In this document: positions 53,809-61,862 of the stretch, one piece after another | Layout of the letters: each line of letters begins with the position of its first letter | How positions within the stretch are numbered: the first letter of the stretch is position 1 | Assembly (NCBI GenBank): GCA_964609385.1 | Contig: CAZSSM010000035.1 | Span: 1-64,000, forward strand | Direction of reading: 5' to 3' | Origin: CAZSSM01 sp964609385 | Lineage (GTDB): Bacteria > Planctomycetota > Planctomycetia > Isosphaerales > Isosphaeraceae | Length of the DNA: 64,000 nucleotides | Notes under the pieces: generated by a model | What the model was told of the DNA's origin: nothing | Databases searched by the model: none | The model's input: the letters and a program-made list of their open reading frames with translations, nothing else | Position numbers and translations under genes: made by a program

Positions 53809-54069
53809 GGCGATTTTTTTAGCGCCTCGCGGAGCATCTGGCGGTCCAAGGGCCAGCTCGGCGATGAGGTCCTTAAGGCGGCCGACCTGGCCTCCGAGTT
53901 CAGAAATGCGGATTTGCTCACTCGTCTTGGGTTCCTCCCGGAGGACCTTCCAACGATCGTAGGTGGAAGGTGCGATGACCGCCTTGCGCTAGGCCTGGTC
54001 GATGTTCATTCCAGCCTCGATGTCCTGGAGGACGGCGGCGATGCGTTTCGGTCGTGGTCGGGTCCGCAT
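53805..54069 (-). pseudogene. IS3 transposase orfA with nonsense codon and frameshift
   Basis: Reading from the ATG at 54067-54069: RTRPRPKRIAAVLQDIEAG, then TAG at 53989-53991 where Tyr is usual (QA*RKAVIAPSTYDRW). The helix-turn-helix continues with LREEPKTSEQIRISELGGQV and GRLKDLIAELAL. A one-base indel near 53850 separates this from the expected end DRQMLREALKKSP. Two independent lesions mean it cannot make a functional protein. Confidence 0.7.
53814..53820 (-). other. A7 slippery run at the orfA/orfB junction
   Basis: Seven A residues on the minus strand sit in the last codons of orfA, the usual site of programmed -1 frameshifting that makes the OrfAB transposase in IS3 elements. It is relic here. 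Confidence 0.55.
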
Positions 54070-54121
54070 GGGGACGCTTCCCGTCGATGGGTTCGATCGA
54101 TCGGCCGTAAAGGTCGTGGGA

Positions 54122-55240
54122 TCAGTCCAAGTCGATGAGGACGACTTCGGGCCGCTCCCCGGCGATGGCGGCGGTCATGCCGTCGGGTGCGATGGCCAGG
54201 GCGTAGACGGGGGTGGCGTGGTCGTCCCAGACGAACGTGGATTGGGGACGGCCGTCGTCGGCGTCGAGGAACTGGACGACTCCGTCGGCCTGTGCGACGG
54301 CCAGGCGTCGCGAATCGGGTGCGAAGGCGGCGGCGTGGATGCCACGGGGGCTCGACCAACGCCAGCAGGGGTCGCCCAGGATGCCCTGCTCGTCGTCGCG
54401 GATCCGCTCGGGCCATGGCGCGGTGTCGAAGCCCATCACGAGGCGGCCAGCGGCGAGGACCAGCCGGCGTCGGTCGGGTGAGAATCGGGCGAGAGTCGCC
54501 GACGCCCCAAAGTGGCATGAGTCGAGGCAGCGACCGGTCCGCAGGTCGTTCAACTCCAGGCTCATCGAGGTCTGACGGACGCCGAGGGCCGAGTCATCCT
54601 CCCAGGGCGTGATGGTCAACGTGTGCCATTGCAAAAGCTGATCCTGGCCCGGCGTATATGAGGCGCTCAGGCGGATCGCGCGGAGATCGACTTCGCTGAA
54701 AGCGGGCGAACTCCGGAGGAATCCGACCCAATCGTTCGCCTCGACTTCTGACCAGTCCGGGGCCTTCCAGATTAACGGCGGATCGTGGGCGCGGTCCTCG
54801 ACGGAGGATCCCCGCATGATCAACGTCTTTCCCCCATCGTCGAAGGCCAACAGATGGGCCTCCTGCGGCGAACTCAGCGCCAACTCGCTCTCGAAGACCA
54901 ACGGGTCGGATCGCTCCAAGGCCAACCGCGATGCTCCGTCGAGGATCCCGACGTATTGCGAAACATGGCAGGATGGTGACGGTTCCCCTTCCGGCCGGTA
55001 ATCCCAATGCTTCCAGTTCGACCGAATCGCCGCCAAAGCTGAACCATCGGGAGAGAACGCGAGCTGGGCATAGCGCTGATCGTCGATGCGGCGATCACCT
55101 CCCAGCACATCAAGGGCGGTTCCATCCAGGACATCCCAGATCCGGATCGTCCCGTCGGCGCCTCCGGAGGCCATCACGGGGGCCTCGGGGTGATAGGTCA
55201 GGCAATGGACCGAGCCGACGTGACCTTCCAGGAGCCGCAT
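54122..55240 (-). CDS. WD40 repeat protein
   Basis: This 372-residue cytoplasmic protein lacks a signal peptide. Clear WD40 units are at the N-terminus (LLEGHVGSVHCLTYHPEAPV with GGADGTIRIWDVLDG), in the middle (LAFSPDGSALAAIRS) and at the C-terminus (AAAFAPDSRRLAVAQADGVV, YALAIAPDGMTAAIAGERPE). The segment at about 130-240 is poorly repeated. The ATG at 55238-55240 lies 3 bp after the stop of the Gfo/Idh gene, so they are one transcriptional unit. A scaffold role is likely; there is no catalytic motif. Confidence 0.8.
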   Translation of the reverse strand: MRLLEGHVGSVHCLTYHPEAPVMASGGADGTIRIWDVLDGTALDVLGGDRRIDDQRYAQLAFSPDGSALAAIRSNWKHWDYRPEGEPSPSCHVSQYVGILDGASRLALERSDPLVFESELALSSPQEAHLLAFDDGGKTLIMRGSSVEDRAHDPPLIWKAPDWSEVEANDWVGFLRSSPAFSEVDLRAIRLSASYTPGQDQLLQWHTLTITPWEDDSALGVRQTSMSLELNDLRTGRCLDSCHFGASATLARFSPDRRRLVLAAGRLVMGFDTAPWPERIRDDEQGILGDPCWRWSSPRGIHAAAFAPDSRRLAVAQADGVVQFLDADDGRPQSTFVWDDHATPVYALAIAPDGMTAAIAGERPEVVLIDLD

Positions 55241-55243
55241 GGG

Positions 55244-56242
55244 TCAGGCCTCGGCTCGTGCGTCGCGGGCGGCTTTAAGGACCGCGTCAAGGACACGCAT
55301 CTGTTGGAGACCGTCCTCGGCCGGAGCGGGCAGGGTGTGGTCGGGGGCGTCGATGGCCTCCGCGAAAGCATCGACCATCCGTCCGTACTGGTTGCCTCCA
55401 TCGAAACCGAGCCGGCCGTCGCGATCGGTACCGGTGCCGAACAGCTCGGCGGTCGGCTTCTCCGGCGGGAGATAGGCGTCGGGCACGGTGATCGCTCCAT
55501 GGGTCCCGACGATCTCGTAGGTACAACGGAAGGGCTGCTCGAAACTGCAGTCGATCAGGCCAAGGATGTCGTCGGGGAACTCCAGGAGGGCGTTGAGCGA
55601 TAGGTCGACCCCGGTCGGACCGAAGTGGGCCGAGGCCTCGATCCGGGTCGGCTCCGCGCCGGCGAAGAGGCGGAGGGTGCTGATCCCATAGCAGCCGACG
55701 TCCCAGAGCGCTCCGCCGCCCCGATCCGGGTCGAGTCGCCAGTCGTCCGGCTCGATCGGGAACGAGAATGAGGATCGGATCAGTCGGACCCGACCGATCG
55801 AACCCTCGGCGACCATGCGTCGGAGTTCATCGGTGCGCGCCTGGTGTCGCCACATGAACGCTTCCATGAGCACGACACCATGTCGATGGCAGGAGGCGAC
55901 CATCTCCTTGGCCTCGTCGGCATTGAGGGCCAGCGGCTTCTCGCAGAGGATGTGCTTGCCGGCCTCGGCGGCGCGGAGGACCCAGGGGCGATGCAGCTCG
56001 TTGGGCAGCGGGATGTAGACCGCATCGACGTCGGGGTCGGCGATGAGGGCCTCGTACGAGTCGTGCGACCTGGGGACGTCGAACTCCTCAGCCCAGGCGC
56101 GGGCGGTCTCGATGTTGCGGCTGGCCAGGGCGTGGAGCGTGGCGTGTCGTGATGCCAGGAGCCCCGGGATCAACCCTCGACGCACGATCCGCGCGCAACC
56201 GAGGATTCCGAAGCGGAGCGGGCGGTCGTCGACGTCGGACAT
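55244..56242 (-). CDS. Gfo/Idh/MocA-family oxidoreductase
   Basis: This 332-residue NAD(P)-dependent sugar-type dehydrogenase has Rossmann opening RFGILGCARIVRRGLIPGL, conserved VYIPLPNELH, and the E-K-P motif GKHILCEKPLALNADEA. The C-terminal domain has EAFMWRHQARTDELRRMVAEG and GGGALWDVGCYGISTLRLFAG, the usual D-x-G-x-Y/H catalytic region with Asp. The ATG at 56240-56242 is chosen. It follows the ABC sugar-binding protein gene by 56 bp on the same strand, so it probably acts on the imported sugar or polyol (inference). Confidence 0.93.
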   Translation of the reverse strand: MSDVDDRPLRFGILGCARIVRRGLIPGLLASRHATLHALASRNIETARAWAEEFDVPRSHDSYEALIADPDVDAVYIPLPNELHRPWVLRAAEAGKHILCEKPLALNADEAKEMVASCHRHGVVLMEAFMWRHQARTDELRRMVAEGSIGRVRLIRSSFSFPIEPDDWRLDPDRGGGALWDVGCYGISTLRLFAGAEPTRIEASAHFGPTGVDLSLNALLEFPDDILGLIDCSFEQPFRCTYEIVGTHGAITVPDAYLPPEKPTAELFGTGTDRDGRLGFDGGNQYGRMVDAFAEAIDAPDHTLPAPAEDGLQQMRVLDAVLKAARDARAEA

Positions 56243-56298
56243 GATTGGTTTTCCTAGATTTGACAAATCAGAAATTGATTTACTTAACAATCTAACTG

Positions 56299-57264
56299 TC
56301 AGTAGGCCGGTTCGTATTCAGCGATCGTTTCGGGAGTGATGAGCGGGAGGGGCGTATAGACGACGTCGGGGACGTACTCGCCGTCGAGGTGGGCGATGGT
56401 TTGCTCGACGGCGATGCGGGCTTGCTGTGCGGCGTCCTGGAGGATCGTGGCGCTGAGGAAGCCATCGCGGATCGCTTGGAAGGCGGTGATGTTGCCGTTG
56501 AACCCGATGACGATGAGGTCCTCGGCCCAACCGGCCTGACGGGCGACCTCGGCGGCGGGCACGGCCAGCTCGTCGGCCTGGGCGATGATGGCGTCGATCT
56601 GACCAGGGTCATAGGACTGGACTAAGTCGGTCATGACGTCGCGGGCGGTGCTTTCTTGGAAGTCCGTGTCGCGGTCCTCGACGATTTCGATGGCGTCGGT
56701 AGTCCCGCCGAGCCCTTCCAGGAACCCTCGCTCACGGCTGCGCTGGGGGCTTGATCCGAGCGTCCCCTGGAGATAGATGATGCGACCGCCTTCGGGGCCG
56801 AGCAGGTGGACCAGAACCTCGGCTTGTTTGCGACCGCCCTCGGCGTCGTCGGCACCGACATAGGCGATGACCTCGCCGCCGTTGACGGCCCGGTTCATCG
56901 TCAGGATCGGGACGCCGGCACGGTTGGCCGCCTCGACCGAGCGGACCGCCGCGTCGGCGTCGCGTGGGCAGAGGATGATCGCGTCGACGCCTAGTGTGAT
57001 CAGGTTTTCTACCTGGTCGAGCTGCTCCGCGTCGTCGTCCTTGCCGTCACGCACGTCGATCTCGATGCCCAGTTCGGCCGCCTTCTCCTCCAGACCACGC
57101 TTCTGTGCCACAAAGAAGGGATGGTCGAACATCGGCAGCACTGCGCCGAGACGCTTGATCTCACCCGAACCGGTTGTCGAGGCGTCCTCGGCGCCACAAC
57201 CGCTCAGCACGGATACCAACAGCAAGCTCGCAAAGAAAAGGATCCAGGAGGAACGCACGTTCAT
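56299..57264 (-). CDS. Ribose-type ABC transporter substrate-binding lipoprotein
   Basis: This 321-residue lipoprotein has lipobox LSGCG (Cys23). It is a type I periplasmic sugar-binding protein: AVLPMFDHPFFVAQKRGLEE, LGIEIDVRDGKDDDAEQLDQ, NLITLGVDAIILCPRDADAA, and GGRIIYLQGTLGSSPQRSRE followed by RGFLEGL. It binds a monosaccharide or polyol and passes it to the permease encoded upstream. The ATG at 57262-57264 is clear. No ATP-binding subunit lies between or beside these genes. Confidence 0.93.
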   Translation of the reverse strand: MNVRSSWILFFASLLLVSVLSGCGAEDASTTGSGEIKRLGAVLPMFDHPFFVAQKRGLEEKAAELGIEIDVRDGKDDDAEQLDQVENLITLGVDAIILCPRDADAAVRSVEAANRAGVPILTMNRAVNGGEVIAYVGADDAEGGRKQAEVLVHLLGPEGGRIIYLQGTLGSSPQRSRERGFLEGLGGTTDAIEIVEDRDTDFQESTARDVMTDLVQSYDPGQIDAIIAQADELAVPAAEVARQAGWAEDLIVIGFNGNITAFQAIRDGFLSATILQDAAQQARIAVEQTIAHLDGEYVPDVVYTPLPLITPETIAEYEPAY

Positions 57265-57469
57265 AATCGCCTCGAAGCTCGCATCGATCTCGAGTGGGTT
57301 TGCGGGTCCCGAGCCGACTCGAAGGACCCCAGAGACGTTCCATGGTACCGTTGGATCCGGAGCGGTTCCCCTGGTAAGCGAGCGCGTCGAGGATCGGCGC
57401 CGAGTCGATCACCCCGAGGTCGACGTCAATCCTCTTGGTTTTCGCGGTCCAAGACGGACTCTCGGTGGG

Positions 57470-58462
57470 TCAGTCGCGACCGCGTCGGACCAGCGAGTCG
57501 GCCGCGGCGAAGGTGAGAATGACCGCGCCGGTGATCAGCGTGCTGTACTCGTCGGGCCAACGTCGGAGCGTGATCAGGGTGTCGAGCGTCTGGAGCAGCA
57601 GACACCCGAACCCCGCGCCCAGGACGTTCCCCACACCGCCCCGCAACGAAATGCCACCGACGACGCACGAGGCGATCGCCAGCAGCTCGTAGCCTTCAGC
57701 GGTGTCGACCTTGGCGATGCCGTGCCGGCTCAGCCAGAGCACCGCGGCCAGGCCGGCCGAGGCACCGCTGAGGGCGAAAGCGGCCGTCCGGATCCGACGG
57801 GTCCGGACCCCGGCCAACCGCGCCGCCCGCGCGTTGCCGCCGGTCGCATACAGGTGTTGGCCGAAGACGGTCCGACCCAGCACAACCCATGCGACCACCA
57901 CCAGGCCCAGAAAGATCATACTGCGATACTCGATCGTGCTGGAGCCCAACGGGATCCCCGAGCGGAGCGCGTCGAACGCCTCGACGTTGACGATCGGCTC
58001 GCCGCCGAGCAGCAGGAACGTCGCGCCCCGATAGATCAATAGCGTGCTCAAGGTCGTGACGAACGGATTGGTCTCGACATAAGCGACGAAGAAGCCATTG
58101 ACCGAACCCAATGCGCCGCCGATGATCAGCGCCAAGGCGGCCAAACCGATCGGGCCGACCGCTGTGATCAAGGCCGCCAGACCCGCCGGAGGCGCCACCG
58201 CCAGCCAGGCCACCAACGCCCCGGTCAACGCCAGGGTCGAGCCTTGCGAGAGGTCGAAGCCGCCCCCGATCAGAACGAACGCCTGACCCACCGCCAATAC
58301 TCCGATGATGGCCGCCTGCGTCAAGATGCTGCTGAAGGTCCGCTCGTTGAAGAACCGGTCGGTCGTCGCCATCAATCCGACCGCGATTAGCCCAAGTGCC
58401 AGCAGCGGGAGCCATCGCAGAACGGCTCGAATCACGGAAGCGTTTCTGTGGGTTTCAGACAT
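57470..58462 (-). CDS. Ribose-type ABC transporter permease
   Basis: This 330-residue membrane protein of the RbsC/BPD_transp_2 family has about ten helices. Signatures are IIGVLAVGQAFVLIGGGFDL SQGS (in two parts), NGFFVAYVETNPFVTTLSTL, the GQHLYATGGNARAARLAGVR segment that contacts the ATPase, and CVVGGISLRGGVGNVLGAGF. The ATG at 58460-58462 starts the gene. It would form a homodimer with an RbsA-type ATPase, which is not encoded in this window; it may be shared or lie elsewhere. Confidence 0.93.
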   Translation of the reverse strand: MSETHRNASVIRAVLRWLPLLALGLIAVGLMATTDRFFNERTFSSILTQAAIIGVLAVGQAFVLIGGGFDLSQGSTLALTGALVAWLAVAPPAGLAALITAVGPIGLAALALIIGGALGSVNGFFVAYVETNPFVTTLSTLLIYRGATFLLLGGEPIVNVEAFDALRSGIPLGSSTIEYRSMIFLGLVVVAWVVLGRTVFGQHLYATGGNARAARLAGVRTRRIRTAAFALSGASAGLAAVLWLSRHGIAKVDTAEGYELLAIASCVVGGISLRGGVGNVLGAGFGCLLLQTLDTLITLRRWPDEYSTLITGAVILTFAAADSLVRRGRD

Positions 58463-58522
58463 AAAACTCTCGAAGTGTATCCATTTGTAAGCGTTGCGAT
58501 GACATTCCCCAAGGCCGATCGC

Positions 58523-59623
58523 TTAAGGATGCACGTTCGAAGGCGAATACGTTGGGAAATCCAGGTATCCTTCATCGTTGTAGGAATACCAGATCTTTGG
58601 GTCGGCCGGATCGGCCAGGGGCCAGTCGTTGCGGAACCGCTCGACGAGGTCCGGATTGCTGATGAAGGGACGGCCGAAGGCGATCAGGTCGGCGTCACCA
58701 CGCTGGATGGCGTCTTCGGCCTCGGTGCGGTCGTAGCCACAGTTGCCCATCAACGGGCCTTTGAAGACCGCGCGGAAGTCGGCCAGCGTCAAGGGGTCGC
58801 CGAGGCCGTGGAAGCCGAAGGCGAGCCCGTCCATGACGTGAAGATAGGCCAGTCCGTAACGGTCGAGCTGCCCGGCGACGTCGAGGAACTGATCGCGATA
58901 GTCGGGCGATCCCATGTCGTTGAAGGCTCCATTAGGCGAGAGCCGGACACCGACGCGACCGGCGGGCCAGACGGTCAGGACAGCCTGGACGACCTCGTCG
59001 AGGAAGCGGTAGCGGGCCTCGATGCTCCCGCCGTAACGATCGGTCCGGTGATTGGTCTTGGACTGGAGGAACGTATCGATCAGGTATCCGTTGGCGCCAT
59101 GGATCTCGACGCCGTCGAATTCGGCGTCGCGGGCGCGTTGGGCGGCGACTCGGTACTCGTCGACGATCCCAGGGATCTCGTCGGTCTCCAGGGCGCGTGG
59201 AGTCTCGTGCGGCTGCTTGCCTTCGGGGGTATGAATGTATTCTTCATCGATCTTAATGGCCGACGGGGCGACGGCTGGTCGTCCATCGTGAAAGCTGCTA
59301 TGCGAGGCGCGTCCGCAGTGCCAGAGTTGGAGGAAGATCCGGCCGCCCCTTTGGTGGACGGCTTGAACGACTTGCGTCCAGGCTTCGGCCATGGCGTCGC
59401 TGTAGATGCCCGGCGACTGATTCCAGCCGTTGGCCTGGGGCGAGATCGTGGTCGCCTCGGTGATGACCAGGCCCGCGTTGGCGCGTTGGGCGTAATAGGA
59501 AGCCATCCGTGCGTTGGCCATCCGCTCGAGCCCGGCACGGGCGCGGGTCATCGGGGCCATCACGATCCGATTGGGCAGCGGCAACTCACCCAACGCATAT
59601 GGGGAGAACAGGGTCTCGGACAT
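58523..59623 (-). CDS. Old Yellow Enzyme-family alkene reductase
   Basis: This 366-residue FMN-dependent TIM barrel reduces activated C=C bonds (NemA/OYE type). It starts SETLFSPYALGELPLPNRIV. Further motifs: APMTRARAG with the Thr that tunes FMN, FLQLWHCGRASH, EIHGANGYLIDTFLQSKTNH with RTDRYGGSIEARYRF, and the late DLIAFGRPFISNPDLVERF. The usual active-site Tyr (in the RAxDAEFDGVE-region neighbourhood) cannot be verified by eye. The ATG is at 59621-59623. It lies 60 bp upstream of the permease gene on the same strand, probably unrelated in function; detoxification is the family norm. Confidence 0.94.
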   Translation of the reverse strand: MSETLFSPYALGELPLPNRIVMAPMTRARAGLERMANARMASYYAQRANAGLVITEATTISPQANGWNQSPGIYSDAMAEAWTQVVQAVHQRGGRIFLQLWHCGRASHSSFHDGRPAVAPSAIKIDEEYIHTPEGKQPHETPRALETDEIPGIVDEYRVAAQRARDAEFDGVEIHGANGYLIDTFLQSKTNHRTDRYGGSIEARYRFLDEVVQAVLTVWPAGRVGVRLSPNGAFNDMGSPDYRDQFLDVAGQLDRYGLAYLHVMDGLAFGFHGLGDPLTLADFRAVFKGPLMGNCGYDRTEAEDAIQRGDADLIAFGRPFISNPDLVERFRNDWPLADPADPKIWYSYNDEGYLDFPTYSPSNVHP

Positions 59624-59916
59624 CGGGAAGGTCTCTCGAGGCGTGATGACCTAGACCTCGGCCAAGCCAAGGCCGCGTGGTCGCATTCTATACGTCGGAA
59701 CAGCGGGGCCTTATTCTGGACGATTCGCTGGACCCGATCAAGGCGTCAGAAGTCAGCGCCGTGCGATCCTCGATGCGGAAGTGCGTGTGGTCGGCGCAGC
59801 GTTTTCCCCCTTGGATCCGACGTGGGCCCACAGATCAGTTCACATCGGAAGATCTTCGCAAGCCCGGCGCGATCTCGAGTCGTCGACGTCTCGGATCGCG
59901 CCTTCAGCGTCAGGGC

Positions 59917-60537
59917 TCAGCCGTGGTTCTGGAAGGCGCGTTCGGCCAAGGCGTCCAGGTCCTCGTCGGGGATCGGGAACTCGAGGTCGATCTCGTTGCC
60001 GCACCAGCCGTGCTCGGCGACCGCATCGGTGTAGGCGGCCAGCTCACCCCCATGGCGTTCGACGACGGTCTCGAAGAAGACGTGGAGCGAATCGACGAGC
60101 CAAGGGACGGGGTCGGGGCCCGGCGCGGGATCGCCAGGCTTGGGCGGCAACGGGGAACCGTCGTCGGGACCCCAGCCGTATCCGACATCCGATCCACCGT
60201 GGCCGGCTTCGGTCAGCAGCGCGTCGACGACGACAGCGACGGCCTCGACATCGACCTCGTGCCAGGGTTGCGGGAAGGGTTGGAACTTGATACCGAGTTC
60301 GCGGAGGAAGGCCGCGTCGACGACTTCAACGGAGACCTCGACCTTGGGCGCGATCTGGTCGACGACGCTCTCCAGGACCTCGGTCTCGATCCACCAAGGC
60401 ACGGGTGGATGTGGGAAGTGAGGGTCGATGTCTGGGCTGTCGGGACCGGGCGTGAAGAGCAGCAAACGCGACTCCAAAGTGTCCATGGCCAGGGTCATTC
60501 GGGTCGTGTCGTCGGTACGACGATTGATCCGTATCAT
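59917..60537 (-). CDS. Small exported protein with an LESR-LLL leader motif
   Basis: This 206-residue protein begins MIRINRRTDDTTRMTLAMDT then LESRLLL, resembling the planctomycete N-terminal LEPR-xLL signature of exported proteins. The mature part is acidic and Pro-rich, with WWIETEVLESVVDQIAPKVE, GYGWGPDDGSPLPPKPGDP and a C-terminal helical segment. No known catalytic motif is visible. The ATG is at 60535-60537. It is bounded by a divergent ECF sigma factor gene 356 bp away. A structural or surface role is a guess. Confidence 0.6.
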   Translation of the reverse strand: MIRINRRTDDTTRMTLAMDTLESRLLLFTPGPDSPDIDPHFPHPPVPWWIETEVLESVVDQIAPKVEVSVEVVDAAFLRELGIKFQPFPQPWHEVDVEAVAVVVDALLTEAGHGGSDVGYGWGPDDGSPLPPKPGDPAPGPDPVPWLVDSLHVFFETVVERHGGELAAYTDAVAEHGWCGNEIDLEFPIPDEDLDALAERAFQNHG

Positions 60538-60893
60538 GATGTCAGATCCTTAACGAGAAATGGGGTTTCGTGAAATGGTTGGCCTCGTCCGGACCGAAGG
60601 TCGTCGATCCCGGCCGTTGCAACGGTCGGGCTGACGTCCTCCGCCCGAGCCAATCGGATTGATGGAATTGAGTCCGACCCGGACGCGATAAAAAATGAGG
60701 GGACGTGCCGAATCGTCGAAAAGCCATTCACGTCCAAGTCGCAGGAATGGCGATGACGTGGGGAAGAAAATAGGAATGTGATCGAGTCACATCTGGTCTT
60801 GCCCATCCTAGTTCCCGTATCGTGGGCATGGCCTCGTCGTGAGCTGTTGGGTGGCTCACGGCCCCTCCCAACAACCTTGGACGGGACTCGGCG
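60538..60893. other. Divergent intergenic region
   Basis: These 356 bp separate the small exported protein gene and the ECF sigma gene. Slightly AT-rich patches occur near 60686-60700 and 60760-60780. No gene or recognisable operator is seen. Confidence 0.3.
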
Positions 60894-61553
60894 ATGTCTG
60901 GAGAGGCGCACGATCGGGCACCCGATCCGGGTACGGTGACGCGGCTGATCGATCTGCTCCGCGTGCCCGACCCCGCCGTTCGCGACGAGGCGGCGCAGCG
61001 GATCTGGGTGCGATACGTTGACAAACTCCTGGCCCTGGCCCGCCAGCGGATCGACCAACGGATGCGGGGACGAGAGGACGAGGAGGACATCGTCGTGGCG
61101 ATGTTCCAGAGCTTCTGCGCCCGGTTGGGCCGCGGCGAGTTCGAGCTTCGCGATCGCGGGGCGCTCTGGAACCTCCTGGTTCGGATGACGCTTAATAAAG
61201 TCTATGACGCGGCCGACCGCCACTTCAGCGGCAAACGCGATGCGCGTCGGGAAATCCGTGTCGACGACGATCAAGAACGCGTCGGTGCCGACCCGATCCT
61301 CGTCCGGATGGAGGCCGGCGACCCCACGCCCGACGAGGCGATGGCCCTGCATGAGGAATTGCAACGCCTGCTTCAAACGCTCGACGATGACACGTTGCGC
61401 CGCGTGGCACTACTCAAACTCGAGGGATACACCAACGACGAGATCGCGAAGCAGTTGCGGTGCACTCGAAGGACCATCGAGCGCAAGATGGAGGGGATCC
61501 GGCGGAAACTGAATCCCGATCGCGAAGGGCCCGATTCCCCCCGGGTGGCTTAG
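60894..61553 (+). CDS. ECF-type RNA polymerase sigma factor
   Basis: This 219-residue sigma factor has region 2 around RGREDEEDIVVAMFQSFCAR and region 4 around LLKLEGYTNDEIAKQLRCTR RTIERKM (two parts), preceded by the linker EALHEEL-like segment MALHEELQRLLQTLDDDTLR. It is of the planctomycete ECF-STK group, whose genes sit next to Ser/Thr kinases, as here: a kinase gene starts 309 bp downstream on the same strand. The sigma is therefore a probable target or partner of that kinase (inference). The ATG at 60894 has weak GGGAC upstream. Confidence 0.92.
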   Translation: MSGEAHDRAPDPGTVTRLIDLLRVPDPAVRDEAAQRIWVRYVDKLLALARQRIDQRMRGREDEEDIVVAMFQSFCARLGRGEFELRDRGALWNLLVRMTLNKVYDAADRHFSGKRDARREIRVDDDQERVGADPILVRMEAGDPTPDEAMALHEELQRLLQTLDDDTLRRVALLKLEGYTNDEIAKQLRCTRRTIERKMEGIRRKLNPDREGPDSPRVA

Positions 61554-61862
61554 CGGGCGACAACGGGCCATCAATACTGGCATGCCAAAAGCCCATGATC
61601 TGACGGTGATCGACTCGTCGTTGCGTTCGATGGACAGAAAAACGTTGTCGGACGTCACCGATGATCCGATCGCCGACCGGTTGCGATGGTCGTGGTGAAC
61701 CGTCGAGTGCAAACTGGAACGAACCGGTCCCACCCGGCCGGCTTACCAGCTCGTGACGGTTCCCTCCCTGCCAATGTCGGACGGAGACCATGCAAACCCG
61801 ATTGGAGTGTCGAAGCAGGGTTACCTGAGCCGAGGCCGAGCGCGATCGGAGAGCGAAGCATC
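61554..61862. other. Intergenic region between sigma factor and kinase
   Basis: These 309 bp lie between two co-directional genes and may hold a separate kinase promoter. No open frame, hairpin or repeat stands out. Confidence 0.3.

Larger units (their letters stand above)
53533..54069 (-). mobile_element. Inactivated IS3-family insertion sequence remnant
   Basis: The segment contains the overlapping orfA and the first part of orfB of an IS3-type element, with an A7 slippery run at their junction. The catalytic DDE domain of orfB is missing and terminal inverted repeats are not recognised, so it is a dead fragment. It borders the AT-rich PEP-CTERM gene. Confidence 0.75.

Noticed and set aside
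60534..61376. Leftward open frame opposite the ECF sigma gene
   Set aside because: It is antisense to a clear sigma factor and has no recognisable domain.
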